Positions 1 to 7,042 of a DNA stretch of 15,086 nt are shown in pieces. Made by a program: the position numbers and the translations under genes. The stretch is taken from positions 1-15,086 of the forward strand of contig JACQGG010000027.1 in the NCBI GenBank assembly GCA_016199665.1, in the 5' to 3' direction. The notes under the pieces are model-generated. The model was given only the letters and a program-made list of their open reading frames with translations, had not been told where the DNA came from and ran no database searches. The stretch comes from Acidobacteriota bacterium (GTDB taxonomy: Bacteria; Acidobacteriota; UBA6911; JACQSX01). The stretch's first letter is position 1, and every line of letters starts with the position of its first letter.

Positions 1-219
1 CTCCCAGTGCGGGCCTTACCCCAACGGATGGGGTCCGAAGGGTGCGATTTATAGATTAGAAGCCGTCTTCTACGACGATTTCAACTGAAGGTCGAGCTGA
101 AACAGACGAAAGGGTCGCAGCAACTCATTGGGAGAGCTTCGATAGGCGGCCGAAAGTTGCAAGTTACTGCCTGGTTAACCCTGGACGACATCATCATCGA
201 GGGGAGGATCGTTTGATGA
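1..219. other. No supported gene
   Basis: Frame 1 is open from about 55 to the double stop at 214-219 and ends in VTAWLTLDDIIIEGRIV. It has no recognisable motif, start codon or ribosome binding site. It could be part of the same decayed gene as the fragment that follows, but nothing in the sequence proves it. Confidence 0.3.
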
Positions 220-504
220 ACCGCCGGCTGCCGCCAGGGGTCTGAATACCGCCGCGCAGTCATTCTTAACGTGCACGTTGTGGACGGTCTCCCCAACACG
301 ACCTACGATGTCTTCCTATGGCGCATAGGTCCGCTCGGAGAGCCCAAGACGAATTCGGAGGGGGCTGGCAACGCGACCTTAAAGATTCCGGTCGGCAGCG
401 TATCTCAGTTCCTTGCAATGGACATGCACGCGCGGCCCTTCCAGATTCCAACCCTGGACACGCTCGTAAGTGAGCCATTCCTCCTACCCTACGGGACCTC
501 GTAG
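220..504 (+). pseudogene. C-terminal fragment of an unknown protein
   Basis: I do not recognise this gene. The frame is open from just after a double stop at 214-219 to TAG at 502-504. The readable protein runs S-E-Y-R-R-A-V-I-L-N-V-H-V-V-D-G-L-P-N-T-T and ends in PYGTS. The alternating hydrophobic pattern and the xGLPxxTYxVxLxxxG stretch resemble a strand pair of an extracellular beta-sandwich domain. A GTG at 271 could start a 77-aa protein, but the beta-like pattern already begins upstream of it and no convincing Shine-Dalgarno sequence precedes it. I therefore read this as the 3' remnant of a longer gene broken by stops or frameshifts near 214-219. Whether anything is still translated cannot be told from the sequence. 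Confidence 0.35.
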
Positions 505-565
505 TGACCGTCAGCCTTGAGTAGGACCACTTACAGAGTGAGAAAGCCCCAGTCGTCAGGCTGTG

Positions 566-673
566 GGAAAGGGCCTCCTTTCCGGCTTTGGCGCATCAAA
601 TATGCACGCAAAGGAGCGCCCTTTCATAATGCGTGGGACATTCGAAGACATTTTCCAAGGACGCGAAGCGTCC
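566..673. other. Two short perfect hairpins in a gene-free stretch (505-717)
   Basis: GGAAAGG at 566-572 is complementary to CCTTTCC at 577-583 with a 4-nt loop. GGACGC at 659-664 is complementary to GCGTCC at 668-673 with a 3-nt loop. Neither is followed by a T-run, so they are not typical intrinsic terminators. Nothing else is supported between 505 and the antitoxin promoter. The frame that extends the antitoxin upstream to 563 has no ribosome binding site and runs through these hairpins and the promoter. Confidence 0.4.
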
Positions 674-717
674 GTCTCTTCTACAACCCTCCTGCCAATC
701 CAGTCGGGCCTGCTGTG

Positions 718-754
718 TTGTCAAGAACTTGATGAAGTGGCTATAGTAGCTATA
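718..754 (+). promoter_or_regulatory. Antitoxin promoter with operator-like repeats
   Basis: A -35 box TTGTCA (718-723) and a -10 box TATAGT (742-747) are separated by 18 bp; each matches the sigma-70 consensus at 5 of 6 positions. The -10 box lies inside a perfect inverted repeat TATAG-TAG-CTATA (742-754). A 9-bp direct repeat GTGGCTATA occurs at 737-745 and 759-767, offset by 22 bp (about two helical turns), with the second copy touching the start codon. Phd/YefM antitoxins are known to repress their own promoters by binding short palindromes, so this is the expected place for such an operator. Binding itself is inferred. Confidence 0.6.
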
Positions 755-766
755 CAGTGTGGCTAT

Positions 767-1048
767 ATGGCTGGCAAAGTTCAGGTCGGCATCAAAGAGC
801 TTAAAGACAAAGCATCCGCAGTGATCGACAGCGTGGTTCGCAGTGGACGGCCCGTCACGATTACCAAGAACAGGCGGGAGGTGGCCAGGATTGTCCCCTC
901 AGACCAGGACCTTTATGCACGTCTGTCCGAGTGCGGTCTTATCGCCCAGCGGCGAAAATCGGACTGGAAATCTCTAAAGCTGGAAAGAATCGGCAAGACT
1001 TCCGCGCCCGCAATTGAAAGTATCAGCTCGGATCGTGACGAACGCTGA
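767..1048 (+). CDS. Phd/YefM family antitoxin
   Basis: This 93-aa protein is a type II antitoxin of the prevent-host-death family. These proteins neutralise a cognate toxin (commonly a PIN-domain VapC-type RNase) and bind their own promoter. Residues 1-45 show the family's DNA-binding pattern: VQVGIKELKDKASAVIDSV, then SGRPVTITKNRREVARIVP. The C-terminal part, with DWKSLKLERIG and AIESISSDRDE, is the type that wraps around the toxin. ATG 767 is chosen because it begins exactly where family similarity begins and follows a good promoter; no strong Shine-Dalgarno is present, so translation may be weak or nearly leaderless. The toxin expected immediately downstream survives only as a remnant, so this is an orphan antitoxin. 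It might still act in trans on related toxins. Confidence 0.85.
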   Translation: MAGKVQVGIKELKDKASAVIDSVVRSGRPVTITKNRREVARIVPSDQDLYARLSECGLIAQRRKSDWKSLKLERIGKTSAPAIESISSDRDER

Positions 1049-1307
1049 ATGGTTTGTACATAGACGCCTTCACTCTTGTCACTCTCGCCCTGAATGATCC
1101 GGCGCGGGCGCCAAAGGCGTTCAGGCACCTCCAAAAATATGATGAGGTCAGGAGGTACGTCTCACCGGTTTTGTCCAGCTCTACGGCGCACGATGTCACC
1201 TTCGTCACCGCCTCCGCCTGACCCGTTCCCAGCCCTAACACCACGAGAGGGATGATGACGGCCCAAAGCGGCCCAGCTCCCCCAATTCTCTGCATGCTCC
1301 TGTTCAT
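1023..1307 (-). pseudogene. Truncated secreted beta-helix-type protein (5' end only)
   Basis: ATG at 1307-1305 (minus strand) follows a strong Shine-Dalgarno, AAGGAG, 7-8 nt upstream. The product begins MNRSMQRIGGAGPLWAVIIP and continues through a hydrophobic core to GQAEA, a clear Sec signal peptide of about 33 residues with an AEA cleavage site. The mature start, VTKVTSCAVELDKTGETYLLTS, resembles the opening of secreted right-handed beta-helix (NosD-like) proteins, which often read VTxCGxxLxxPGxYxLxxDL. From about residue 54 the sequence is just the complement of the toxin remnant, and it stops at 1023, giving 94 aa. The family normally has several hundred residues, so the gene has lost almost all of its body. 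The family assignment rests on about 20 residues and is an inference. Confidence 0.55.
1054..1221 (+). pseudogene. Truncated PIN-like (VapC-type) toxin remnant
   Basis: Just after the antitoxin stop, the frame starting at TTG 1054 reads LYIDAFTLVTLALNDPARAP and continues KAFRHLQKYDEVRRYV. It opens with a hydrophobic strand ending in Asp, the pattern that begins a PIN-domain nuclease, where this Asp is the first metal ligand. The position directly after a Phd antitoxin is where the toxin belongs. The ATG at 1049 is in another frame and hits TAG within five codons, so the native start appears to have been lost by a one-base change, unless TTG or the in-frame CTG at 1045 is used. Toxin-like sequence stops at about 1160. 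Beyond that the frame reads the complement of a secreted-protein gene and ends at TGA 1219-1221. The later catalytic acidic residues of a PIN domain are absent, so the product should be inactive. Confidence 0.6.
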
Positions 1308-1388
1308 TGTTTTTCTCCTTTGTTTCGCGCGACCTTCTCGCCCCGGCGATACGCGCGCCTTCGAGCAACACCCACGCCCACTCGCCTT

Positions 1389-1450
1389 TTCGTTCCGGGT
1401 ATGGAACGAATAAAAGGAATCAGAATAAGAAATATACTGAAGTATGGCAA
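1389..1450 (-). promoter_or_regulatory. Promoter and palindrome upstream of the truncated secreted gene
   Basis: On the minus strand, TTGCCA (1450-1445) and TATTCT (1427-1422) are separated by 17 bp, a good -35/-10 pair. Just downstream lies a perfect 8-bp inverted repeat: TTCGTTCC at 1389-1396 and GGAACGAA at 1403-1410, with a 6-nt loop. It would sit at the very start of the transcript, about 80 nt before the start codon, and could be an operator or a 5' mRNA stem-loop. The regulatory region looks intact although the gene it serves does not. Confidence 0.5.
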
Positions 1451-2658
1451 ATTGATCGAAGTACTCTCTCAAATTGCGGGAGGGAAAACCAGAAAGATAT
1501 ACAAAAATCTAGAAACATCTCGCCCTGTGCTGGGATGAGGGTGTGCCGGCGGATTCGCCGCGGTCCCTTGACGGTCCGGAACCGCCCAGGTAGTTGCCGC
1601 CGCCCAACTAAATTGGGGCCAGACCCACCTGGCCATGAATCCAGGAAAACGGGGAGTCGTCGTGAAGCTATCTTTCAACTGCTACTAGAGGCAATCGAAG
1701 TTGTTGATGTCACTCGCGCAGTCTTGGCTACTATAGCTAAACGGGGACGGATTGTGTGGCATTTCTACTGGGCGAGTCTGCTGCGAGCCCGCCGTTTCTT
1801 GGCGGGCGACAGACTGCGCACAGGAGCCAAGACTTCCGCTGCCGCCCGCCAAAGAGCGGCGGGCTTTAGAGAGGTCTTGAAGAAGACCGCACCCCAGGGC
1901 TCCGCTGCGCTTTGCCCTGGGCCATTGTCTTCTACTCGCCCGCCCCCAGCGGCGGGCGTCTCACCGACAACCGGGGCTGCCGCATTTTACGTGCTGACGC
2001 CACGAGTTGCCTGAAATCTTCGCGGCATGAAAAGAAACTGACTGTTAGCAATGCAGAGGCATTGTTCTCGGCGTATTCTCTGCGCCCTCGGAGTAGCAAA
2101 TTGGTAACTTCTTGTTTTTTTGACAAGATTTTTCGTGACCCGAGACCGAAATTGCCTCTGGAGTCTCTCGCCCGGAAAGGGCGAAGGGAAGTTAGCAGGG
2201 GCAAGCGTGTAGAGCGCGCCGCCCCTGGGTGCGGGGAGATTTCTTGAAATATCAGAGCGCCCTGGAGGGGCGCAGGAAGCGGGGAGGTCCAGCAGCCCTT
2301 CCAGGCCACGGGTGGCTTTGGCTGCGGCTACGCCGCGCGAAGCCTCGGTGGTGATCTCAAAAAAGTGATTTTTGCACCGCAAAGTAGCCAGGGCCGGGCG
2401 GGCCGGCGATTTGCACGTCATCGGGATTCCGAGTGGACCCGCTGATCAGCCGTTTGGGTTGGGGCGCCCTGACAGTACGGGGAATGACAAGCATCCGGCG
2501 TCTGTGATAGGAGTGATGCTCGATTACTGGGATCTTGAATGGCGCAAGAGTGAAGTGTTGTGCAAGCCCTCCAACACGGAAGTTAAGGCCCTTAAGGCGC
2601 CGATGATACTGCACAGGACAACCGGTTGGGAATGTGGGGCATCACCGGAATTCATAAA
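1451..2658. other. Gene-free stretch of about 1.2 kb
   Basis: I can support no gene here. Open frames exist on both strands, including 1307-2014 on plus and 1987-2421 on minus. They overlap palindromes, have no ribosome binding sites and read as Arg/Pro/Ala-rich low-information sequence. The stretch contains four GC-rich palindromes (1787-1957, listed separately) and a TCGCCC/GGGCGA hairpin (2168-2184). It also has a CTTGT/ACAAG hairpin with a T-rich loop near 2112-2128. A motif near 1609-1626 (AATTGGGGCCAGACCCA) is nearly self-complementary. Confidence 0.5.
1787..1957. repeat. Cluster of REP-like palindromes
   Basis: Three hairpins share identical 7-bp arms GCCCGCC and GGCGGGC: 1787-1807 (7-nt loop), 1844-1864 (7-nt loop) and 1938-1957 (6-nt loop). 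The first two units are inverted copies of one another, including most of the loop (GTTTCTT against the complement of AAAGAGC). Between the second and third lies another palindrome, CCCAGGG (1893-1899) with CCCTGGG (1915-1921), enclosed by an outer pair GAAGAC (1882-1887) and GTCTTC (1927-1932). Paired inverted GC-rich palindromes between genes are the hallmark of REP/BIME-type elements. Membership of a dispersed family cannot be shown from this window. Confidence 0.6.
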
Positions 2659-2689
2659 GCCCGGCTTGACGCCGGGCCGATGCGTCAAG
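2659..2689. promoter_or_regulatory. Two overlapping, mutually exclusive hairpins
   Basis: GCCCGGC (2659-2665) pairs perfectly with GCCGGGC (2671-2677) across a 5-nt loop. Alternatively CTTGACGC (2665-2672) pairs perfectly with GCGTCAAG (2682-2689) across a 9-nt loop. The two stems share bases 2665-2677 and cannot form together. They lie 62-92 nt upstream of the coiled-coil gene. That layout could be a leader switch, but no ligand-binding core, leader peptide or T-run is seen, and chance overlap of palindromes is possible. Confidence 0.4.
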
Positions 2690-2750
2690 AGGTGCGTCGT
2701 CACCGTGCCGTCAAGACATTGCGCCCTCGGGGCTGGGTTAAGATAGAAGG

Positions 2751-3089
2751 ATGAGTCCCGAAGAGCGATTCGAGCGCATTGAGCGACAGATGGAGTTTCT
2801 GGCTCAAAACCAGGCTCAGATATCCGCGCAGTTGTCGCAGCTTGGCCAGTGCGTCGACCAGCTAAGCCAGCGCGTCGACCAGCTTGGAGGCTACCTTTTG
2901 CAGACAGCCCGCTTTGTGGAGGATTTCGCCCGCCGGACTGAAGAGCGGTTTGTCCAAGTCGCGGAGTCACAGCGCCGAACCGATGAGAGGCTGGATCGGC
3001 TGGCCGAGTCCCAGCAGCGCACCGACGATCGGATGAACATCCTCATTGGCGTCGTGGAGCGGTATTTCTCCAACGGCAAGCACGGCTAG
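2751..3089 (+). CDS. Small coiled-coil protein, unknown function
   Basis: This is a 112-aa, highly charged, soluble protein with no Cys-rich site, signal peptide or membrane segment. Residues 3-100 are almost entirely predicted coiled coil, with heptad-like repeats: RFERIERQMEFLAQNQAQI, then repeated QLSQ and VDQLSQRVDQLGG units (residues 27-47). Later come three imperfect repeats of the type ERxxxxAESQRRTDERL (residues 63-95). The DNA mirrors this: GTCGACCAGCT recurs near 2853 and 2874. Such small proteins usually oligomerise or act as scaffolds, but no specific role can be assigned. AAGG abuts the ATG directly, so the ribosome binding site is poorly placed, although the start agrees with the beginning of the coiled coil. 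It converges with the nucleotidase gene, with 8 bp between their stop codons. Confidence 0.65.
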   Translation: MSPEERFERIERQMEFLAQNQAQISAQLSQLGQCVDQLSQRVDQLGGYLLQTARFVEDFARRTEERFVQVAESQRRTDERLDRLAESQQRTDDRMNILIGVVERYFSNGKHG

Positions 3090-3097
3090 CGGTCCCG

Positions 3098-4894
3098 TCA
3101 CGGGCGCACGACAACGCGGCCTTCCAGCAATGGTTTGAGCGGTCCTTCACGCGCCCGCTCCCGCAGGATGGGAATGACTTCCTCCCGGAACGGCAACCTG
3201 TCATAGAACACATGAATCCGATCGGGAGAGAGCTTGGAGGTTACCGGGGCCAGCCCGTCGCCGCCTGCGGCAAGAAAATCATTCAGTACGACAGTGTACG
3301 TGGCGTCAGGACCCAGAGGCGTGCCGTCCGATCGCGTTACGGCCAGGTTCCAGTCTGAGAACCCCGCCGATGCCGGCGGCTCGCTTCTCCTCCCCTCGAT
3401 CACGACTTTCAGGCCGCTGACCTGCAAAACCTGTCCCGCGTCGAAAGCCGCCCGCACCAGATTGCCAAGTTCGGCCCCCGTAACCTTCAGGGTCGCCAGA
3501 AGATTGTCAAAGGGCAAAGCCTCGAAAAGCTCGCCATAGGTGAGCTCGGGACCAACGAGGTCGGCGCGCAAACCGCCGGGGTTCATCAAAGCAAAATCCG
3601 CGCCCGGCACGCTCTGGCGCAGCGCGTCGGCCACCAGGTTGCCCAGCTCCGCCTCTGACTTGGAACCTCGATGAAACGGCGCGGCCAAGGTGATTCCCAG
3701 CCGCTCGCTGCGCTTATCCGCCACCTTGCGCAGGAAAGGGGCCATGACCTGCGCTACTTTTTCGTCGCGCAAGATAGGCCGGCCTTCGAACATTCTCCGA
3801 GCCAGCAATGGAGCGCCGCCCGGCGCAGTCTGAGGATCACAGCTCTCGGTTCCCGCAAAGACCGTCTGGCAGATCATGGTGTGGGGACGAATGGCGGTTC
3901 GATCGCCCAGCACTCGCCTGCGCGCTGGATCGATCCACAGATCCACAGCCGCAAACTCCTTTCCGTATGGAGCTGCCTGCGCCACGGCGATGCCGTTGAC
4001 AAAATGCCCGACCCGGCCGTGCGTATGGCCCCCAAAGATCGCATCGATGATTCCGGGCGGCAGCCCTTCCGCCAGCCGAAAAGACTCCTGTCCCGCCTCG
4101 CAACCGGCCAGGTCATCCGGATTCGACAAAACCCGGCAAGCGCCGCCCAGATGCGCGACCACAATGATCGCCTCCGCGCCGCGTGTCCTCAGTTGCACGG
4201 CCGATTCAATGGTTTCCAGAGTCGGATCGGTAAACTTGAGAGAAGCGACATTGACCGGGAATGTCGTGCTTGGAGTGTCGGGTGTGATCAGCCCGATGAT
4301 CCCGACCTTGACTCCACCCGCCGAGACGAGTGCGAAAGGCTGCGCCCATGGCGGCCGCTGCCCGGTCGCTTTCTCCCGAATATTCGCCGCAAGAAATGGG
4401 AACTTCGCCCGCGCCACGTTTTGCTTCAGAGCCCCAAAAGGATCCTCTTTCGGAGTTCGAACGACCGACACCGGACCCACGGGGCCATAATCGAACTCGT
4501 GGTTACCCATCGCCGCTGCGGTATAGCCGAGAGCATTGTAGGCGCGCACCAGCGCCTCCCCTTCGCTCAAGTTGGAGGCAAGCGTTCCCTGAAAGATATC
4601 GCCCGCGTCCACCAGCACGACCCGTCCCAGGCTCGCATCCCGCAGATTCTTCAAGTAACCCGCAAAGACATCCAGCCCACCCGGTCCGATGCTTGCGGAA
4701 CCGGGCCCGGAAACCGGACGCGGCTGCGCCTCCATTCGCCCGTGAACATCCGTCGTGGCAACGATCACCACATGGAGCGGCTCGAGGGATTCCACCGACT
4801 GCGGCGCCGCAAAGGATAGCCAAAAGAACAGCACTATGGCGTGACAGGCTGCCGGGCGCATGGTGATTTGATTATATCGCCTTAATATCGCCAT
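3098..4894 (-). CDS. Exported 5'-nucleotidase / cyclic nucleotide phosphodiesterase (UshA-type)
   Basis: This 598-aa metallophosphoesterase has a signal peptide (about residues 12-36). The N-terminal calcineurin-like domain has its metal-binding motifs in order: DVHG (49-52), DAGD (96-99), GNHEFDYG (130-137), VAHLG (246-250) and GGHTHGR (288-294). A C-terminal 5'-nucleotidase domain follows from about residue 396, with SEAELGNLVADAL and MNPGGLRADL, the region that binds the nucleobase. Family members hydrolyse 5'-nucleotides, 2',3'-cyclic nucleotides or UDP-sugars outside the cytoplasmic membrane, scavenging phosphate and nucleosides; the exact substrate is not predictable. I chose ATG 4894: GGGGGTGAG lies about 6 nt upstream and it avoids overlap with the LOG gene. 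ATG 4942 would overlap that gene by 25 bp, and ATG 4861 also leaves an intact signal peptide. It probably shares a transcript with the LOG gene 23 bp upstream. Confidence 0.93.
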   Translation of the reverse strand: MAILRRYNQITMRPAACHAIVLFFWLSFAAPQSVESLEPLHVVIVATTDVHGRMEAQPRPVSGPGSASIGPGGLDVFAGYLKNLRDASLGRVVLVDAGDIFQGTLASNLSEGEALVRAYNALGYTAAAMGNHEFDYGPVGPVSVVRTPKEDPFGALKQNVARAKFPFLAANIREKATGQRPPWAQPFALVSAGGVKVGIIGLITPDTPSTTFPVNVASLKFTDPTLETIESAVQLRTRGAEAIIVVAHLGGACRVLSNPDDLAGCEAGQESFRLAEGLPPGIIDAIFGGHTHGRVGHFVNGIAVAQAAPYGKEFAAVDLWIDPARRRVLGDRTAIRPHTMICQTVFAGTESCDPQTAPGGAPLLARRMFEGRPILRDEKVAQVMAPFLRKVADKRSERLGITLAAPFHRGSKSEAELGNLVADALRQSVPGADFALMNPGGLRADLVGPELTYGELFEALPFDNLLATLKVTGAELGNLVRAAFDAGQVLQVSGLKVVIEGRRSEPPASAGFSDWNLAVTRSDGTPLGPDATYTVVLNDFLAAGGDGLAPVTSKLSPDRIHVFYDRLPFREEVIPILRERAREGPLKPLLEGRVVVRP

Positions 4895-4917
4895 GGACGA
4901 CTCACCCCCGGAGGTTT

Positions 4918-5499
4918 TCACGCATTGGAAGGTTCGATCCATCGAGGCATGGCCGGAGGCTGGTACCGGGCCAGGCGGTCCAGCAGCAACGCGCCGTCGG
5001 TTTCAACGCAAAGCATCCCGCGATGCGGGCCATGCACGAAGCCTTCGTCCACCGAGTAATCAATGAATTGGATCAGCGGGGCATAGTAGCCCGCAACATC
5101 AAGCAGACCGCAGGGCTTGCGGTGCAGGCCAAGCTGGGCCCAGCTCCAGACTTCAAACAGTTCCTCCAGCGTTCCAATACCGCCCGGAAGCGCCACAAAG
5201 GCGTCGGCCAGCTCCGCCATCAAAGCCTTGCGCTCATGCATCGAAGGGACGACGCGCAGCTCTGTCAACCCGGGGTGAGCGACTTCCTTGAGCAGAAGAG
5301 CGCGGGGAATGACGCCAATCACTGACCCGCCGGAAGCCAGGACGGCATCGGCCAAGGCGCCCATCAGCCCCACATTGCCTCCGCCGTACACCAGACCCAG
5401 ACCCCGCCCGGCCAGGAGCTGCCCAAAGTTCAGGGCGGCTGTCTGGTACTCGGGGCGCGCGCCCGAACTGGACCCACAAAAGACGCAAACACGCCGCAT
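4918..5499 (-). CDS. LOG family protein (TIGR00730, nucleotide 5'-monophosphate phosphoribohydrolase)
   Basis: This 193-aa protein is a complete member of the LOG/lysine-decarboxylase-like family. The N terminus RRVCVFCGSSSG forms the Rossmann-type nucleotide-binding turn. YGGGNVGLMG is at 38-47, SMHERK at 86-91 and the signature PGGIGTLEE at 105-113, which holds the catalytic Glu and the phosphate-binding glycines. Characterised relatives cleave cytokinin riboside 5'-monophosphates, or AMP-like nucleotides, to the free base and ribose 5-phosphate. Many bacterial members have no proven physiological role. ATG 5499 is chosen because the family starts at MRRVCVFCGS and GGAG sits about 10 nt upstream; longer forms to 5610 add an unrelated N terminus. 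A link with the downstream nucleotidase as a nucleotide salvage pair is plausible but inferred. Confidence 0.93.
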   Translation of the reverse strand: MRRVCVFCGSSSGARPEYQTAALNFGQLLAGRGLGLVYGGGNVGLMGALADAVLASGGSVIGVIPRALLLKEVAHPGLTELRVVPSMHERKALMAELADAFVALPGGIGTLEELFEVWSWAQLGLHRKPCGLLDVAGYYAPLIQFIDYSVDEGFVHGPHRGMLCVETDGALLLDRLARYQPPAMPRWIEPSNA

Positions 5500-5606
5500 T
5501 TTCTCTGCTCCATGCCCGACCGTTTTCCCCAGATTATATGACGTTGAGGGCGGCGACAGGGACGATGGCCAATCATCCCTGAAGCGCTTTGGGGAGCAGT
5601 GGCCGT

Positions 5607-6746
5607 TCACCTGTTGAGCGCTTCAAAAAGCTCTTCAAGAAAATGTTCCAGGCGCCACATATCGCGTACCCCCGCCGAATGGCCCAGCTCCACGTGAGAG
5701 ATCAGCGGGGTGATCAGCCAGTGCACAGAGGTTTTTCCCAGAAAACGCCGGGCCAGCAATTCTGTCTCGGCGGCCGGGATCAGGTTGTCGGCCTGTCCAT
5801 GCAACAGAAAAACCGGCGCCACGGGAGGATCGGAACGCTCCGGCGACAAGCCAGGATCCGATGCAAACGCGCTCAAGTGTGGGAGCAGCAGCCGACCCAC
5901 CCTGGAGGCATCCCGCGCGTCCACCCAAGTCAAAATCCGGGATGCGGGAAGCGGCAAACTGGAAATCATCCTGCGTCCCTCCGGGTAGTCTTGCTGCAGG
6001 AACGCAGCGATTCCGGCTTCCAGCCCGCCGATCTGATCGGCTGGCACCAGCCGGTGGCTTAGATTCAGCAGCAGAATTCCCAACCCGTAATCGTGCGGCC
6101 TGAAATATCCGCGGTCTTCGGGAAGCTGCCCGGTACACAGGTACCGCGCGGTTCGATGCAGTTCGCCATGACCTCCCACGGAGAGCACAAACGAAATGCG
6201 ATCTCGAATCGAGGGGCGCCCCGCCGCCACAACCGACAGACCTCCGGAAAAACTGATGCCTATGAGTCCAACCCGACCCGACACCGCAAGGCGCTGCTGA
6301 CCCAGCAGCCAGGAAACTGCGTCTTCGATCTTGTCTGTGGTTTGAGGTGAAATGCGGTAGCGCCGCAATTCCTCCATCTCCGGCGTCAGAACTGCCACCC
6401 CGCGAACCGCCAGCCGGCGCGCAAAAGGCTCCAGCCGCTCTTCCCCGATTCCGGCGGCGTGGAGACCATGAACCAGCACCGCCGCCTTTCCGGTTGCGGC
6501 CCCCGCCATGTAGACCCGCCCCCGAATAGCGCCGTAGCGCGTGGAGACTTGCACTTCCTCGGTCTGGACAACCGGGTCGCCCAGTTTGGCCAACCATCCA
6601 AAAGGTCCCCTCAGCTCGGCGGCGTCAACCAGCAGCAGCGCTGCCTGCGCCCAGGGGCGCAGGAAAACAGCGACCGCGACAAGCAGCAGGACAGCCAGGG
6701 CGACCATCCAGCAATGTCGTACCGATACTCTGATCCGGCGGCTCAA
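5607..6746 (-). CDS. Membrane-anchored alpha/beta hydrolase
   Basis: This 379-aa protein has one N-terminal transmembrane segment (about residues 14-38, WMVALAVLLLVAVAVFL) followed by an alpha/beta hydrolase fold. The oxyanion-hole motif LVHGLHAAG is at 91-99 and the nucleophile elbow GISFSGG at 163-169 with Ser165. The acid lies in HGQADNLIP (Asp320) and the general base is His351 in ISHVELG. Ser replaces the usual Gly after the elbow, followed by GG, a variant seen in related bacterial hydrolases. The substrate is unknown; esterase or peptidase activity at the membrane face is a reasonable expectation. The predicted start is TTG 6746 with GGAACGGGAAG just upstream; ATG 6707 (residue 14) would shorten the cytoplasmic leader but keep the membrane segment. 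It lies about 107 bp upstream of the LOG gene in the same orientation. Confidence 0.85.
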   Translation of the reverse strand: MSRRIRVSVRHCWMVALAVLLLVAVAVFLRPWAQAALLLVDAAELRGPFGWLAKLGDPVVQTEEVQVSTRYGAIRGRVYMAGAATGKAAVLVHGLHAAGIGEERLEPFARRLAVRGVAVLTPEMEELRRYRISPQTTDKIEDAVSWLLGQQRLAVSGRVGLIGISFSGGLSVVAAGRPSIRDRISFVLSVGGHGELHRTARYLCTGQLPEDRGYFRPHDYGLGILLLNLSHRLVPADQIGGLEAGIAAFLQQDYPEGRRMISSLPLPASRILTWVDARDASRVGRLLLPHLSAFASDPGLSPERSDPPVAPVFLLHGQADNLIPAAETELLARRFLGKTSVHWLITPLISHVELGHSAGVRDMWRLEHFLEELFEALNR

Positions 6747-6820
6747 TCTTCCCGTTCCTTCACCGGCGGACTCAGCCGTCCTGCCGCCACCATTTCAGTC
6801 GCGGCTCCCGTCCGGCGGAC

Positions 6821-7003
6821 TCAATCCGTCGCCTCGGCTCGGACCCGAACTTGCCCCTGCCCGAAATCCACATGGATTTCGATGGGCCGGCAACAAACTT
6901 GACAGTCCTCCACATAGACCTGCCAGGAGACGCTGGGATCAATCAAAACCTCCAGCCACTCGCCGCAATGAGGACATTCAATCTCAGCGTGTTCCTGGAT
7001 CAC
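6821..7003 (-). CDS. CPXCG motif-containing cysteine-rich protein
   Basis: This 60-aa protein matches the small CPXCG family, including its usual length. CPHCG is at 10-14, DPSVSWQVYVEDCQVCCRPI at 22-41, and the tail is acidic. Cys10, Cys13, Cys34 and Cys37 are placed as a four-Cys zinc ribbon, with Cys38 extra. Family members are widespread in Proteobacteria and Acidobacteriota but have no established function; a structural zinc site is the most that can be inferred. The start is taken as GTG 7003, since no ATG lies in frame before the upstream gene and the family normally begins about ten residues before the first Cys. No Shine-Dalgarno is evident, so coupling to the upstream gene (39 bp away) is possible. 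Confidence 0.85.
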   Translation of the reverse strand: MIQEHAEIECPHCGEWLEVLIDPSVSWQVYVEDCQVCCRPIEIHVDFGQGQVRVRAEATD

Positions 7004-7042
7004 TTCGGAAATGCTCGCATGATGGCTGAGGGGACGACCGGG

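Noticed and set aside
563..766. Upstream extension of the antitoxin to a 161-aa form
   Set aside because: The extension crosses two hairpins and the promoter, lacks family similarity, and the Phd family begins at the internal ATG 767.
1307..2014. Open frame of 235 codons on the plus strand
   Set aside because: It runs through the promoter of the opposite-strand gene and the palindrome cluster, has no ribosome binding site, and its translation is Arg/Pro/Ala-rich without domain features.
2372..2746. Open frame of 124 codons on the plus strand
   Set aside because: It spans the overlapping hairpins, has no ribosome binding site and gives low-information sequence; the coiled-coil gene just downstream is a better gene.
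3671..4819. Open frame of 382 codons on the plus strand
   Set aside because: It lies antisense to the nucleotidase gene, which has all its catalytic motifs; the frame is a GC-driven shadow.
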